A stretch of DNA of 64,000 nucleotides, from contig CM034536.1 of the NCBI GenBank assembly GCA_020002185.1, positions 16,389,496 to 16,453,495 on the forward strand. The letters run 5' to 3'. The notes under the pieces are model-generated. The model was not told where the DNA came from and made no database searches. It saw only the letters and a list, made by a program, of their open reading frames with translations. Made by a program: the position numbers and the translations under genes. Source of the DNA: Paraescarpia echinospica (taxonomy: Eukaryota > Annelida > Polychaeta > Sabellida > Siboglinidae). Within the stretch, counting starts at the first letter, position 1. Each line of letters starts with the position of its first letter. Shown here piece by piece: positions 1 through 13,800 of the stretch.

Positions 1-115
1 GTCCCCAATGTTGAGAGCCAGGTTTTTACACCAAATATCATTACCTGCCTGGTTCGGGTTTTGAACTCTGCTGGGCGGATGTGCCAACCACAACACTAGC
101 CGCTCTCCCATATAT
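1..115 (-). repeat. tRNA-derived SINE fragment (family 2)
   Basis: Read on the minus strand, this begins with a tRNA-like stretch: a TAGTGTTGTGGTTGGC A-box-like segment followed by a weak B-box. A second copy lies at about 38578-38700 in the same orientation, with the same order of blocks and roughly 80 percent identity by eye. The copy is cut by the window edge. The head resembles an Asp/Glu/Gly-type tRNA, but it is too diverged to be a working tRNA gene. Confidence 0.55.
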
Positions 116-781
116 ATGTTGATAATATGTTAGTTATTATTACTTTCCTGCATGTATTAACTGGAATGGGGGCAGTGTTTAATAAGTACGACAATTCAAC
201 TGTCTCCATTTGCATAAAAAATGTAAAATATTATTGTTATAAACAAATATACGTGTTGATTGTGGAAATAAACGGTCGTTCATTCATTCATTCATTCACT
301 CACACAGCCTCGATGGTTAGTTCTGTCTGGCTGCTATGGATTTACCATACAAGATCAAGTGGTTAAATGTTTCCTGCTCAAACTGTGTTGTAAATGTCGA
401 TGGTCAATGAAAGATTACTGGCCAGTCACCTGGGGAATCCATATCCTATGCTAGCAGACATAAACACTTGATGCCTGGCAAGACTTTGACAGCAGTAATC
501 AACACAATGTAACTTTCTGGGTGTTGCACAACAGTCCTCCATTTGATGTGTTTACCAAGCACTTTGACAGTCAGCAGATATCACAATGTAGCAATCACTT
601 CCTGTTTGAATTCCCAGGCACTGGGCTGCACGTGTTGTGTCACGCGCTTGAACACATGCAATTTGAAAAAGTGGTTTAAATGCCTTGACTTGTTGAGCTG
701 GGTTCTGGGCCCATTTTGATTGAATCAGTGACTGAATGAGTGTTGTTTATATAGCTAGCTTAAACATGTAAGTTGTTGTGT

Positions 782-880
782 GTTAAATTATTAAATTAAC
801 ATTAAATTATTAAATTAACATTAAATTAACATTAAATTATTAAATTAACATTAAATTATTAAATTAACATTAAATTAAAC
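782..880. repeat. AT-rich tandem repeat
   Basis: Alternating blocks of ATTAAATT and AACATTAAATT repeat for about 100 bases with small phase changes. This is simple slippage DNA. Confidence 0.85.
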
Positions 881-2098
881 TATCGAGAGCACATCATTTT
901 CTAAATTTAGTACAAATTATTGTTTTTTGTCAGAAATTTGATAAGTCTAAAGAGAGCACATCTGTTTCAAAATTTAGTACAACTTTTTTGTCAGAAATTT
1001 GACATTACTCCCAAGATCGGCAAGAAGTGCCAATTGTTTTGAAGTCTGCAACTTTGTAAGCAATCAGAGCGTCTGCCATTACAGAGGTGCCTGGAAGGGT
1101 GGGAAGTGGGGCAAGTTATTGACATCTTCTGATCTCAGTTGCACTTGTGGTTAACTGTGCTTTGATGTAGCAAGTGGCAACAATTGTCTCAGAGTATTTC
1201 TGGCCAAATCTTTCCAGCTAATATTAGACTGAGCATGGAAGCTAGTTACTATTGGCCAGTTTAGGTTTTTACAATGACAAACCAGTGACATTTTGAGGCA
1301 TATATTTAATTGTTACTGATCCATTCAATTTGATTCACTACCAGTTGTGCCAATGATGGTCATTAATGTGAGCTTGGAATTAGTTAATCTAGTGGCCAGC
1401 TGGCCCCCTCTAAATTCCACCAGTCTTATCAGTTGTAATTACCAGTCTTAACCAGTCTTAAAGAAGGGCAGAATGATTGTAGCAAAAATGCTGCCGCACC
1501 GACCCTTAATGCGCATGTCCGAAAGTACATTTTTTCGTGGGGAGACATCAGGGCTTGTTATAATGATAACAAGGGACTATACATACACAGACTAATTTTA
1601 CGAGCAGGTAGCCAGGGCCCTATGTATACGTACGTTGCAGAGTATATTATTTAGTGTAAAATTTTGACTGATACTGATTAGGACAGTCGCGAAATCCGTT
1701 AATTGTAAATGTTGTCAGACTGTTATGTTAACACATTGTAAACACGAAGCAAATAGGTACAATGTGTAATAACACTTACCTTTGTATTTATGTAATAACA
1801 TTCTAGAACATGCGCAAAACTAATAATTAATTAATTAAACTTTAATTGAGCTAGCGTATTAGGGAAGACTGGGAATTGTTGTCATTTTTCTCTTTGTACT
1901 AACATATAACATTTCCAGAATTTTTGTTGTTGCTAAGTTTAACTTGAGTATATCATGGAGGCCCAATATATATATTGATGTAGTTTTATTCAAAATATGA
2001 TATTTGGGTCGTTCGTGTGTCTCCTAAAGCAACCTGTCCCAACCATATATATATATACATATCAATAATATTGTATATCTGGTTGGGTCAGGTTGCTT

Positions 2099-2101
<3 letters not shown>

Positions 2102-2130
<29 letters not shown>
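2102..2130. repeat. (TA)n microsatellite
   Basis: Uninterrupted TA dinucleotides, with a shorter related run at about 2046-2057. Confidence 0.9.
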
Positions 2131-2787
2131 CAAACTTGTGTGGTGCACAATGCACATGCAACATTCATCAATGTATACACAGACATATCATTAGATTACT
2201 AGTATAAAACACATCACCATCACAACAAAAGGAGTCACTAAATTACTTTATGACTTAAAAACAAACAAATCAACAAGACGCGACCAGATGCCAGCCATAA
2301 TCTATTGTTGGTGTGGCAGTATTTTTCAGCAGCAGGATTGTTTACCCCTTGCTAACATATAACAAGCCTTGACGTCTCCCAGTAATAAAACTACTACTGG
2401 ATATGCGCATTAAGGGTTGGTGCGGCAGTATTTTTTAGCAGCAGGATTTTTCTCTACAGCTAGGGTGTCTGGCTAAGCCCCTGTTAGGAAGTACCCATGG
2501 TAGAAGTAATTATTTTAATACACAATACAGCTCAGTTGCTCAAGAGAATGGTCCAATGGGTATTTATGATAAGGGGTTCCTTAAGTACCTGGCTTTGTTT
2601 ATCTGCACACAGGTGGGGTGGGTGTCTGCACTGTTCCCATGGGTGGTACAGTCTGGAACTCAGTTGTTAGTTTGATTCAGCTGACATTGCATATAATGTC
2701 TGCTAGGGGCAGTGTATGTAGCTACCACCCCTGGCTTGCGTGGATGGTCTATGTTATAATGACAAGATGAACATGATATGTTTGCAG

Positions 2788-2897
2788 GCAGGAGACACAG
2801 GACGAATCTTACCTAAAGTACGGCTATTAACTGTCGACCTGACCAACCCTAACAAGGAACACAAACACTTAAAGCCACCATTGGAGCTGAGAGGGAG
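2788..2897 (+). CDS. DPP-like exon: propeller
   Basis: Begins after TTTGCAG in phase 0 and ends before GTCAGT in phase 2. It encodes the AGDTGRILPKVRLLTVDL segment, which corresponds to the KAG..NP.VKFFVV strand region of DPP4. First exon visible; earlier ones are off the window. Confidence 0.88.
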
Positions 2898-5800
2898 GTC
2901 AGTGATTTCATAGCTTGGACTTAACTGGCCAAGGCACTGCTAAGTGTTTGTTGTGAAACATTACTCCATTGGGAACATAACTTCTCATCCATTTGCATTA
3001 AGGAAAGTGGAGTATAAACACAACATCAAAGTGAAAGTAAATGATCAGCGTTGATCTAGAAGACTGGAAACTAAGGTACTCCTAAGTGTTGGTCGTAAAA
3101 CATTACTCCATTGAGAAAGTAACTTCTCATCCAGTTGCACTAAACCTTGATACACTATCAGGCACTGCCGTATGACAATGCAGCATGTGTGATGTCTGTT
3201 ACCTATGTTGGATGGCCTCCTACTGCCACACGTTCAGACAATGCCTGATGGAAGTGTGACTATCGGTGAAGGTCACTGTTTCCGGGCATGCCACATTTCC
3301 AGCGAGGACGAACATAATTTGTACAATTTAAATACATGCTTTTTCTTTATTGTTTTAACATAATAATTTTTTCCAACACTAGTAAACTTTTGAGAAATGT
3401 GTGCAGTAATGTGTGAAAATATTATCGTCTTGCATTCAGACTTCTCCTCGCAGACACTTGCATTGCAAATAAAAATGGAGAGGATTTGTTTATCGGCTCT
3501 CCCTCACTGTTTCATTCTGTTCATATAGGTAACACGTACAGCAGCCTGTCTTACCTTTACAGGGATAAGCTGCCAGTTGCTGGGAAGATTAATCCCTGAG
3601 ACATGTAAAGCCATCTAGGGCCTATATTATTCTTAATATATATCAACAATTTGGACGATGATAACACAAGCAAAATGTTGAAATTTGTAGATTATACAAA
3701 AGTATTTAGAAGGATTAAACGTGATGGAGATAGACAGTATTTACAAGATGATCTTAACAGGTTGATCAAATGGTCTGAAAAGTGACAAATGTTGTTCAAT
3801 TTTTTTGAAATGTAAATGCCTCCACACAGGACATGGGAATGAAGATGTATAATATACAATGGGGGGTACCGCACTAAGTACTACTGTAAAAAAAGGACTT
3901 ACGGTTAACCATTAGTACTGATATGAAGGTTTCAGAGCAGTGCGGAATTGCAGCTTCAAAGGTAAAATCAAATCCTTGGATTAATTAGGCAAAATATAGT
4001 GTATAAGGAAAAAGAACTTATAATACCACTGCACAAAACAATAGTTAGGCCTCATTTAGAATATTGTGTACAAGCATGGAGGCCAGGCAAGAAGAACATA
4101 GATATGCTAGAAAGAGTACAGAGGAGAGCAACTTATATGATGCCTGACTGTTGTCCCATAAAACCGTTCACTCGTGATGTAGCTCAATCAACATGGATTG
4201 TTGTTGACTAGGCAAGTCAACAACAAGCCATTTTACTCTTGGGGTGTGGCCTTACTATACATGATTTCATTTGCTATCCGATGCCCCATATCTGATAACA
4301 ATAGCGCCTGTGGAATCCCCAGCAGACATCAGACAGTACCTGATGGTGAGGTCAAAATTTGTATATTGCTCTAGTAACTTGTCCAACAAGACACTGCCGT
4401 ATGGCAGTGCCTCAGTGTATCAAGGCCTTAAAGAAACTGGAGTTAAGCACCAACATCAAAAGCGAAAATCAATTATCAATGTTGGTCTAGAAGACTGGTA
4501 TTTGAGAGAAGAATGACATGAAAGGTGCGAATGCAGTAGTTTGGGTATGTCCACACAAAGTGACATATTTATGGGAGTTGGTTCTCTTTATAATTGTAAT
4601 ATGTGAAATAAATAGGGCACTAACTGGTCTACTCACCTTTCCATGACCACAAAGGTAAGGTGACTTTATTAGCAGGGCAAACTTTCTATACGATTCTATT
4701 ACAAAACTAATTTGGGATTGTCCCAGGGTGACCTGTAATTAATTGTCTCCTGTTGTAGAGAACACTATTTGACGATGGTGGCTTGGCAGGACAGTACCCA
4801 TGTGATAGTTGCCTGGTCTAACCGGCCCCAGAACAAGTCCATGATCTGTGTGTGTGATATCACCACCGGATCTTGTAACATGGTAAGAGCGGCTTCTAGC
4901 TGCTGACATTTATTACCCGCGACAGTGAACTGGGAATTAAGTTGAACAGGCTTATTCTGCACACGAGACAAAAATAGCTGGCTAACAAGAAACATGATGT
5001 TAATACAACAAGATTTTTTGTTCAATGGATATTTATATTCAGATTTCATGGCATAATATGATGGGAGGAAATGAAGAATTTAATTAACCATTTCAGTACT
5101 CCAACCCTGACCAGCTGTGACCACTGAATACTGCATTCCCAGTGAATATCCAAGACAATGGACTACCTCACTTCAAGTCAAGATTTGAGCAAAAAAATGC
5201 ATTTTATGAATAGGAATGTTATATATTTTCGGAAAGTATGATAATCAGTGAATAAAATGAGCCATATCATTTTACATTCCGTCATCATGGTAACCAACAA
5301 TCCAAGATGGCCGCCAAGATTTCAATGTTTTTTTGTTGTTGCTGAAATCAGTTGTATACAAGTTCCCCGACATCGTTATTATATTGATTGTCAATATCCG
5401 ACAAAGATTCTTCGCTAAAACTATCAAATAATCTGTCCAAAACATACGGTGGTAAATGGCTAGTTGAAGTAATGGCGTCCGCCATTGTGGCCACCGCAGA
5501 TTTTGATAATCCATAATTAAAAACCGTGAAAATCATCGTAAATTATTATTGAGCGATAATAAACGATGACCACTGCTGAATAGCTAATTTATTCCCCTTG
5601 ACAACCATACACAACAAGTGGCTCCAGGTAGTGGATTATTATAAATAAAAACGATTTGAATAACAGACATCGTTAATGCCGAATAACCGGCCTGTCGTAC
5701 TGAAGCGTCACAGACATTGCGTCCGTAAAACCGGCCTGTTGTACTGAAATGGTTAACCGATGCATGTCTTCTGCTGTCTGCTTTTCAGGACCTGGAAGAA

Positions 5801-7767
5801 GTTGGCAGTGAAGGACTGGGATGGGTCGACATAGTAAGTAAAATCGCATCACAGAAGGCATTAATAATCTACCAACGAAACTTAGTTTCTAAACCCTTTA
5901 GGAAATCACCCATTTGATATAGGGCCTACTATAAAATTACTATGTTAATTCACTCCCGCCCTCCCTCCCTCCCGCACAACAAGTAGAAGAACAGTGAAAC
6001 AATAAAAACACATTTTATTCCAGGTAACATAAGGCCAGATACGGCAAGTAGATATGATTATTTTTTAATTTGTGCAAGCAGTTCAATTTTTTTTGCCCAA
6101 TGTATGAAATGGGTCCTACTGAGTAAAATATATATTGAACTTTTTTCAGCCAGATCCCCTGTTTCCATGGTAACAAACAAAATGGCCACCATTTTGAGCA
6201 AATATTGGCAAATTTGGAAACACTGCCATTTTTTATTGAACCCATATATAGTTATAATTATTGCAAATCCATGTTCTCCATAGATTCTATTGTGCAATGA
6301 TCAGAGCATTTTTTTAATGTGTTTTTATTTTTAAAATAATTTTTTTGTAAAATAAGAACAAAAATCTAGTTTTTTGCAACAAATATGGCCATGTCTTTCA
6401 AACTATTCAGGATTTTTAAAAAGTGTCTGATCATTGCGCACAGTAGAATATGCTGAATGCAACACTGAAAACATTATTCCCACAGATATCCAGTTTCCAA
6501 ATGCAGAAATTTGAAGAAAAATATTTTTGAAAAAATGGCTGTCAAAATTGCATAATGGATTTCATTACATGATATCAACATGCTTGATCCATGACTAAAA
6601 CTCACTTAGAGGTATGTAATTGTCATAAAAGTGAACTTTATTGATAGTATGCATACGAAGGTATAATAATCTGGCAGAAAACCATTTCCAGTATTTTTGG
6701 TCAAAAAACACCATTTCACCTGGGGTGTCTGGCCTTAATTATGTCATGTGTTTTTAGGTAAAACCACGGGTTATTGGAGGAGGTCAATCGTATTTGATGG
6801 TACTGCCTGAAAGAGATGGTAACCATGGTTACTGGAAGCACATTGCCATGGTAACGACACAGGTCAGTTGCGATAGTTAGTCATGTAATAGTGGGTCTAG
6901 AAATGGCCCTCTGCATATGTGGGGGGCATTTCACAGATTTCGCTCTTTAAAATCTATTTCGCTCCTTAACAGAGATCTTGTATACCGAAAACAAGGAACA
7001 CCAGGAGGCGCCACCAGTATACTTTCACTGGTGTGTTACGAAATGGTGTCTCCTCTGTAATACGACAGCAGCTTTTTGCAATTTGAAAATGCTCTAACTT
7101 TAGCAATGCATTCTGTGTAATGATGGATGTTGCTTTGTTGTTGTAAGTTACAGGGGATGAAATGTGCAGCACATTGAGTGATATGATCAATGAATATTGT
7201 GCCATATAAGAACTTACCATTTTTACATTTTATTTGCCCATTTGAAGAATAAATAACTAACTGTTTTCAGTACAACTCGGAGGCAGTGAAGACGTTTGTG
7301 ACACAAGGAACTTGGGATGTCATCAGCTTAGTTGGTTATGATGAAGAAAAGAAGATCGTGTATGTGAACATTTCTTTCAGTTTCATTTATAACATTTTGG
7401 AGTGTAAGGCAAGGCAGTTTTATTGTGGCAAGAACATTTTGATGAATATTGTTTTTGTTGAAAACAGCTTCATGGCAGGTAGTAAATTATTTTTATGGGA
7501 TGACATATTGTATTTCGTTTGTTACAAATGTCAAAACGATGGCAATTGTTGTCAGAAAAGCACCACTTGAAATTATATTTATAAAAGCACGCTGATGAAT
7601 GAAGCAATCATGTTCATTCTTGTTAACTGTTTAAGTATAAGTTTCTTAGATCATGCAGGCAAAGTCAAAGAAACAACAAACCAATGAAATGAGTTTGATA
7701 TGTTGTAGTTATTACATCAGTACTAATGGAGACCCAAGGAAGAGACATCTCTTTAGGTAAGTAATGC

Positions 7768-7810
<43 letters not shown>

Positions 7811-7825
7811 GGGAGACAGACAGGG

Positions 7826-7856
<31 letters not shown>

Positions 7857-10800
7857 GAAATACAGGGATACAGACATACAGGGAGACAGACAGACAGGGA
7901 GACAGACAGACATACAGACAGACAGACAGACAGACAGACAGGGATGCAGACATACAGGGAGACAGACAGACAGACAGGGAGAAAGACAGGGATACAGACA
8001 TACAGGGAGACAGACAGACAGACAAACATACAGACAGACAGACAGGGCGAAAGGCAGACAGGGAGACAGACGGAGACAGACAGACAGTGAGACAGACAGA
8101 CAGACAGACAGACAGACAGGCAGGCAGGGAGATAGACAGGCAGACAAACGGAGAAAAACAGACAGACAGACAGGGAGACAGACAGATAGACAGGGAGACA
8201 GACAGACAGGGAGGTAGACAGGGAGACAGGCACACAGACAGGGAGATAGACAGACAGACAGACAGGGAGACAGACAGACCGACTGACAGACAGACAGACA
8301 GACAGGGAGACAGGGAGACAGACAGACAGACTGGCAGACAGACAGGGAGACAGACAGAAACACAGAGAGGGAGATAGACAGAAACACAGAGAGGGAGACA
8401 GACAGAAACACAGAGAGGGAGGGAGACAGACAGAAACACAGAGAGGGAGACTGACAGAAACATTGCCAACATGCAACTAGAAATGAAAAATTGTGCAGCA
8501 CAAGTGTTGTGTGGCTACAAATGTGACTATTTCCCTGTCCACGATAATTTTTTTCAGAATGACAAGTCCTTGAAAGAGCTATCATCTCAACGTCACATTG
8601 TTCATATATCATGTATCTATCATCTCAACATCACATTGTTCATATATCATGTATCTATCATCTCAACATCACATTGTTCTTATATCATGTATCTATCATC
8701 TCAACGTCACATTGTTCATATATCATGTATCTATCATCTCAACGTCACATTGTTCATATATCATGTATCTATCATCTCAATGTCACATTGTTCATATATC
8801 ATGTATCTATCATCTCAACGTCACATTGTTCATATATCATGTATCTATCATCTCAACGTCACATTGTTCATATATCATGTATCTATCATCTCAACGTCAC
8901 ATTGTTCATATATCATGTATCTATAAGTAAAATAGTGTAATAAATGTCCTATATAGCACCCATCATCACAATGATTGTCCAACTGTTCTTTATATTGGTA
9001 CATTGTGTTGTCATAACAACGTACTCATTAGAACTACTAATGTGCAAACATCTGCAATTATTACAGATAAAATACATTATCATGTTTTATTGTAAATAAA
9101 TAATAATAACTGATTTTGACTCATATTGGTCATTGTTTTTTAATCAATAGGGCCTGTAAGTCTCGCACCTCGTTTTCGATCTGGAGTCATCTGGCGACAT
9201 CAACTCCATTTACGCCAACTTAAATAATGGGATATGTTTTGTTTTTGGTTGTAATCATCGGAGTTTTTCCAAGTAGTGTTCTTTCTCTCCGGTTTCTGAC
9301 AGATGATCACAAGTTGAATCAGAGGAAAAAACTTTGCCATTAAGAATGTTTGTGATAATCGTGGACCTTAATCAAACTGTTATTACGATTTGACAAGCCA
9401 TGGTGGCGACTTTGTTGACAACGACAATTGCTATGCATTCTTTCGTCCAGTACGACATGTTATTGAACTAATGCATACTTTTTGGTGATTGTGTGCATTT
9501 AGACAACCTTTCTTATATAAATGGTGACCAAACTGTTTAATATTCGCTGTTTTTATGACAAGCGATAATTCGTGGTATCTCGTTTTAACTCCCATTTCTT
9601 ACCTATTTATGGTATGTAATCCATGTTATATTTCAGATTTTAATATGTAAAACACATCGAATGGATTAGTATTAATTAAATAAGTGGCTCAAATTACAGT
9701 GGTTTGTCATTGAAAAACTTAACTGGCTAATAATGGCTGTGATTGATATGAATGGCTTTTACGCAAGCCGTTCACGTGCTAAAACACATTTTTGAATAAA
9801 TCAAGACTGGCAAAAAATATTTCTAGCTAAGGGCCTGTTGCCCGGTTTGTTGTCACAACTGACGTGTCTGTCTCCTGCAGTGTGGAGTTGCCGGTGTCTG
9901 ACAAACTCTCCACCCCTGTATGTTTGACCTGTGACCTCGGTGAAGACTGCCAGTATGTGACTGCATCATTCAGCCACACCAGCAAATACTACATGCTGTC
10001 TTGTCTTGGTCCGGGAGTTCCACAATATACACTACGTAGTACACTTGACGATACAAGTAAGTAGACGAGTTCAACGTTCTTGATACGCTCATGTCATGAA
10101 CTGAGTAAGTAGGTGTGTCCACTACTCGTGCAGTACAACATTTTTTATAAGGTCATGTAATTTAACCTCTTGTTAAACAGTCGAACCTCTCTATACTGTC
10201 ATCTCGGTACAGCCACCCTGCAACTAAGGTCACCCTAGAACAGTCCTGAATATTTCTACATACAGTAAAGTATGGGAAATTAGTCCCACTGAAACATATG
10301 GTGACCTCGCTAATGAGGTCACTTGCTCATTCCAAAGGGTGTCCAGAACAGTGAGGTTCCACTGAATATCTATGTTTTAGATGTCCTCTGTAAAATTTGT
10401 TTGTTTAAAGATGAGACAATGACTTAGGGTGTGCAGTAAGTTATCTTTGCATTCAGTTTGGCAGATGAATTAGCTTACATATCGGTTAATTGCTTTGTCA
10501 TTCTAATGCTCAATGATTTGTCAAGTGTCCTAAATTTCGCCAGTCTGGCAGATTTTTAATGTTTACCACCAAATATACCATTACATTTGTGCATCATTCA
10601 AATGTCATTTTTGCAAACATACAGTGTATATACATATATATAATGTACCGGGTATATTGTACTTTTATTTACTGTGTTGTGACTGGTTGGTTTTAGATAT
10701 TCTCTTGGAAGATAATGCTAATCTAAAGGAACAACTTGAAAAGAAAGCCATCAGTAAGCCAGAATACCACAAGGTGAAATTAGACAGTGGCGAACGTTAG

Positions 10801-13800
10801 TATTCCAATATATATATATTATATATGATTTCTGTAGATATGTAATTTCTCGACATTAAATCATCACTGATATCAATTCAGTATCATCTGAATGATGACC
10901 ATGATATTGTTTGTAAAATTATTTATTCTGGAAATGCAAATTTTGGTATATTCAGCAATGTTTAATTTGTTCGCTTGTTTTTGTTGAATTTATTTGAATT
11001 CAGTTAATGATTAAAAAAGTTGTCTTTGGTGTATAAAATATATGTCAGACTGTGATATTATTTTTGTATTTTAAAATTTGTTAGTAAATAATTGTCAGGC
11101 TATTAAGTTATATATACTGTGATATCACATGCAACTAGTTGAAGGGTCAAGAGCTGTAATGTTGTTAGTAAACATACTTATGGCATTTAATATGTTAAAG
11201 TTACCAAAGAAATTGTTGTTTGATAATATTGTTTATGTACTATGTTTGCAGAGTATGCTATCTTTATTGCTCTATTCCAATTTCCAATATTTAACATTAG
11301 TTACATAATTTTAATTTAATTGAAATCAAGTACTGCTCATCTATGCATATGAACATACATGTTCTACAGTGACTGTGCACAGTAGTTTTGTATTTCTCTT
11401 CTTGGTTTTGTAGATATATGGGTCAAAGTGTTCCTACCGCCCACCTTGAACAAGAAGCACATTTTGATATATCCGTTGCTTGTGAATACGTATGTATTGA
11501 CATACTCTTGAATCTATATTATAACCCAATATAGTTCTCTGTATGTTTGTTTGTTTGTTTATTTGTTTGTCAGTCTGTCTGTGGACCTATATCTCCGTTA
11601 GTTTTACATGTACACGGCTGACGTTTTGTATGTGATCTAGCGGGCCCATTGGGGTGCTTTGTAGATTTGTGATTTTTTGAAATTCATCCAGGTATGGGGT
11701 TCTTGGTGGGTCACAAATTTAAAGTAACACCTCCATAAGGTTTGCAAGTATACTGCTGCAATTCTGTGTATGATCTAGCAAGCCCATTGGGATGGTTCGT
11801 AGATTTAGATTCTTTTAAAATTCGTCCGGGTGTGGGTATCTTGGGTTCACAATTTTTACATAACATCTCCATCAGTTTTGCAGGTATGGGGCTGACATTT
11901 TATGTGTGATCTAGCAAACCCACTGGGGTGCTTTGTAGACTTAGATTTTTTATATTCATCTGGGGCAGTGGTGATCTCGGGATCACATACATGACGAGAG
12001 AGGGCGAATAGTATGAAAGTTGTCTTTAACAGAATTGATTGGCGTGACTACAAAACAGTAGCAAGCCTGTGTTATATTCACCTGTATAACTCAACAAACT
12101 CTGAATCTGTAACTTTTTTTTTTAAAAATGTGTTTGTTCCAAGCGCCATTCATGTATGGAGCCTCATGTCAAGTCATGTATTAAAATTGGATTTAAAAGT
12201 AATGATGACACAGCATAAGTATGTATGGCATTATAAGTAATTTTATGGTATTATATATGAATATTTGATGTACTGTCTCACAGTAATTGAATTAATTTCC
12301 TCTGCGTGTAAATATTTTATTGTATTAATAATTCATATATAGCACTGTTATTTATGAATGTCAACCACACAGAGAGAATTTCTCCACGGGAACAATAAAC
12401 ATCTTATCTTAAGGCACCAGTTAAGTCTAACTTAGCAGTGGCATATCTACAGGTGGGGGCATTGTGTCACAACCTCCTTGACAATTGTATATTTATTTTA
12501 TCTACACACCTGTTGCACCACTATATTTTACTATAGAAGACTATTGGGTAACTAAGCTTGGCCGACCTTTCTGAGATCTGGGATATGCTGGTGCATTTAA
12601 ATATAATTGAGTAATTGTGTGGTGTAAATGTGACTTGCCGCAGTAAAGTGGGTATTAAGTTGGAACAATTTTTAATAGAGTTTTGTACCTTTTTAGAATC
12701 CTCAGTTGAAATAGCTTTAGTACTTTTCGGTGTTTGCAAAAAATGAAACCAATTTTTATAAGTGATGTTATGAAAAAAATAGGGTGAAAATTGGGTTACA
12801 ATGAAAAACCAATGCCCATAGCAACCATTTATTTAGATGTTTATTATTATTTTAATTTGTGAAGGAATATGAACTGGACATTGAAAGATGAGATTACAAG
12901 GTAGCATTTCAGCCAGTGTCGCAAAATTCTTTCAAACATCACGTAGACATCTATGTTTGGCACGTGTGTAGAGTAGACCAGTATCACTTAATACTCAGTT
13001 CAAATATGTAAGAGTCTTTCCCGATTCAGGTACGGAGGCCCCGGCTTTCAGACAGTGACATTCAAGTTCCTCCTAGGTTGGGACGCATACCTCGCTAGCA
13101 TGGAAAATATCATCATCGTCAGGGTGGATGGGCGTGGCAGTGGGGCGCGGGGTCAGAGATTCCTACACAGCATCTACAGACAGCTCGGCACATTTGAAGT
13201 GCAGGATCAGATCACTGCTGTCAGGTATTGTCAGGGTGGCGATGGTGAATCTTTAATAATAATGTTTAAATATAAGAGTAAATAAATTATGATAATAGTG
13301 GTGTAAACATCAGTAGATTAAGTACGTTGGTTTAAATGTTAAAATAAAAAAATTATCATATTAAAATAAGTACTTAAAAATTTTCTTTCGGTTATAGAAA
13401 GAGATAAAGACACATATAAAAATAATAAAAAACTTAGAGAAAATGTTTCTGTGGTCATTCAAGCAGTCCACGCTGTAATAAAAAAGTGAGTCCTTGAAAC
13501 ATTGAAGAGAAGTTTTAAAAATAACTTTGACGTTATGTTTATTGGTATGTTTTTGTTGTTGTATGTTTAGTTGAATGTCCTAGGTATGAAAATGTCACCA
13601 ATTGCAAAGATATTGTGCAGATAGATTTAAGTGACAGTCATAATGTAAGAGGGAACATTAAAATGATGTGTTTCCCCTGGGTAAAATGATGGTCGAGGTG
13701 GTAGGGGTGGGTTACTCGAGCGCCACAGGCACGAAGCGTTGCTAGGGGAATTTTGCTAGGGGATTTTGTTAAAACTAGCTTAAAAATGATGCATTCTGAG

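Larger units (their letters stand above)
116..2787. other. Intronic or 5' DNA, no exon recognised
   Basis: No exon of the peptidase could be found here in any frame. The region is AT-rich and holds an ATTAAATTAAC-type tandem array (782-880), an AT dinucleotide run (2102-2130) and otherwise unremarkable sequence. It is probably the intron before the first visible peptidase exon. Confidence 0.5.

Noticed and set aside
7665..8612. Long open frames of 239-315 codons on the minus strand, rich in Ser, Val, Cys and Leu
   Set aside because: They come from the (CAGA)n array, which lacks stops in several frames; no conserved protein features.
8471..8940. Three overlapping forward frames of about 110-150 codons
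   Set aside because: They are translations of the 38-bp minisatellite in each frame, not genes.
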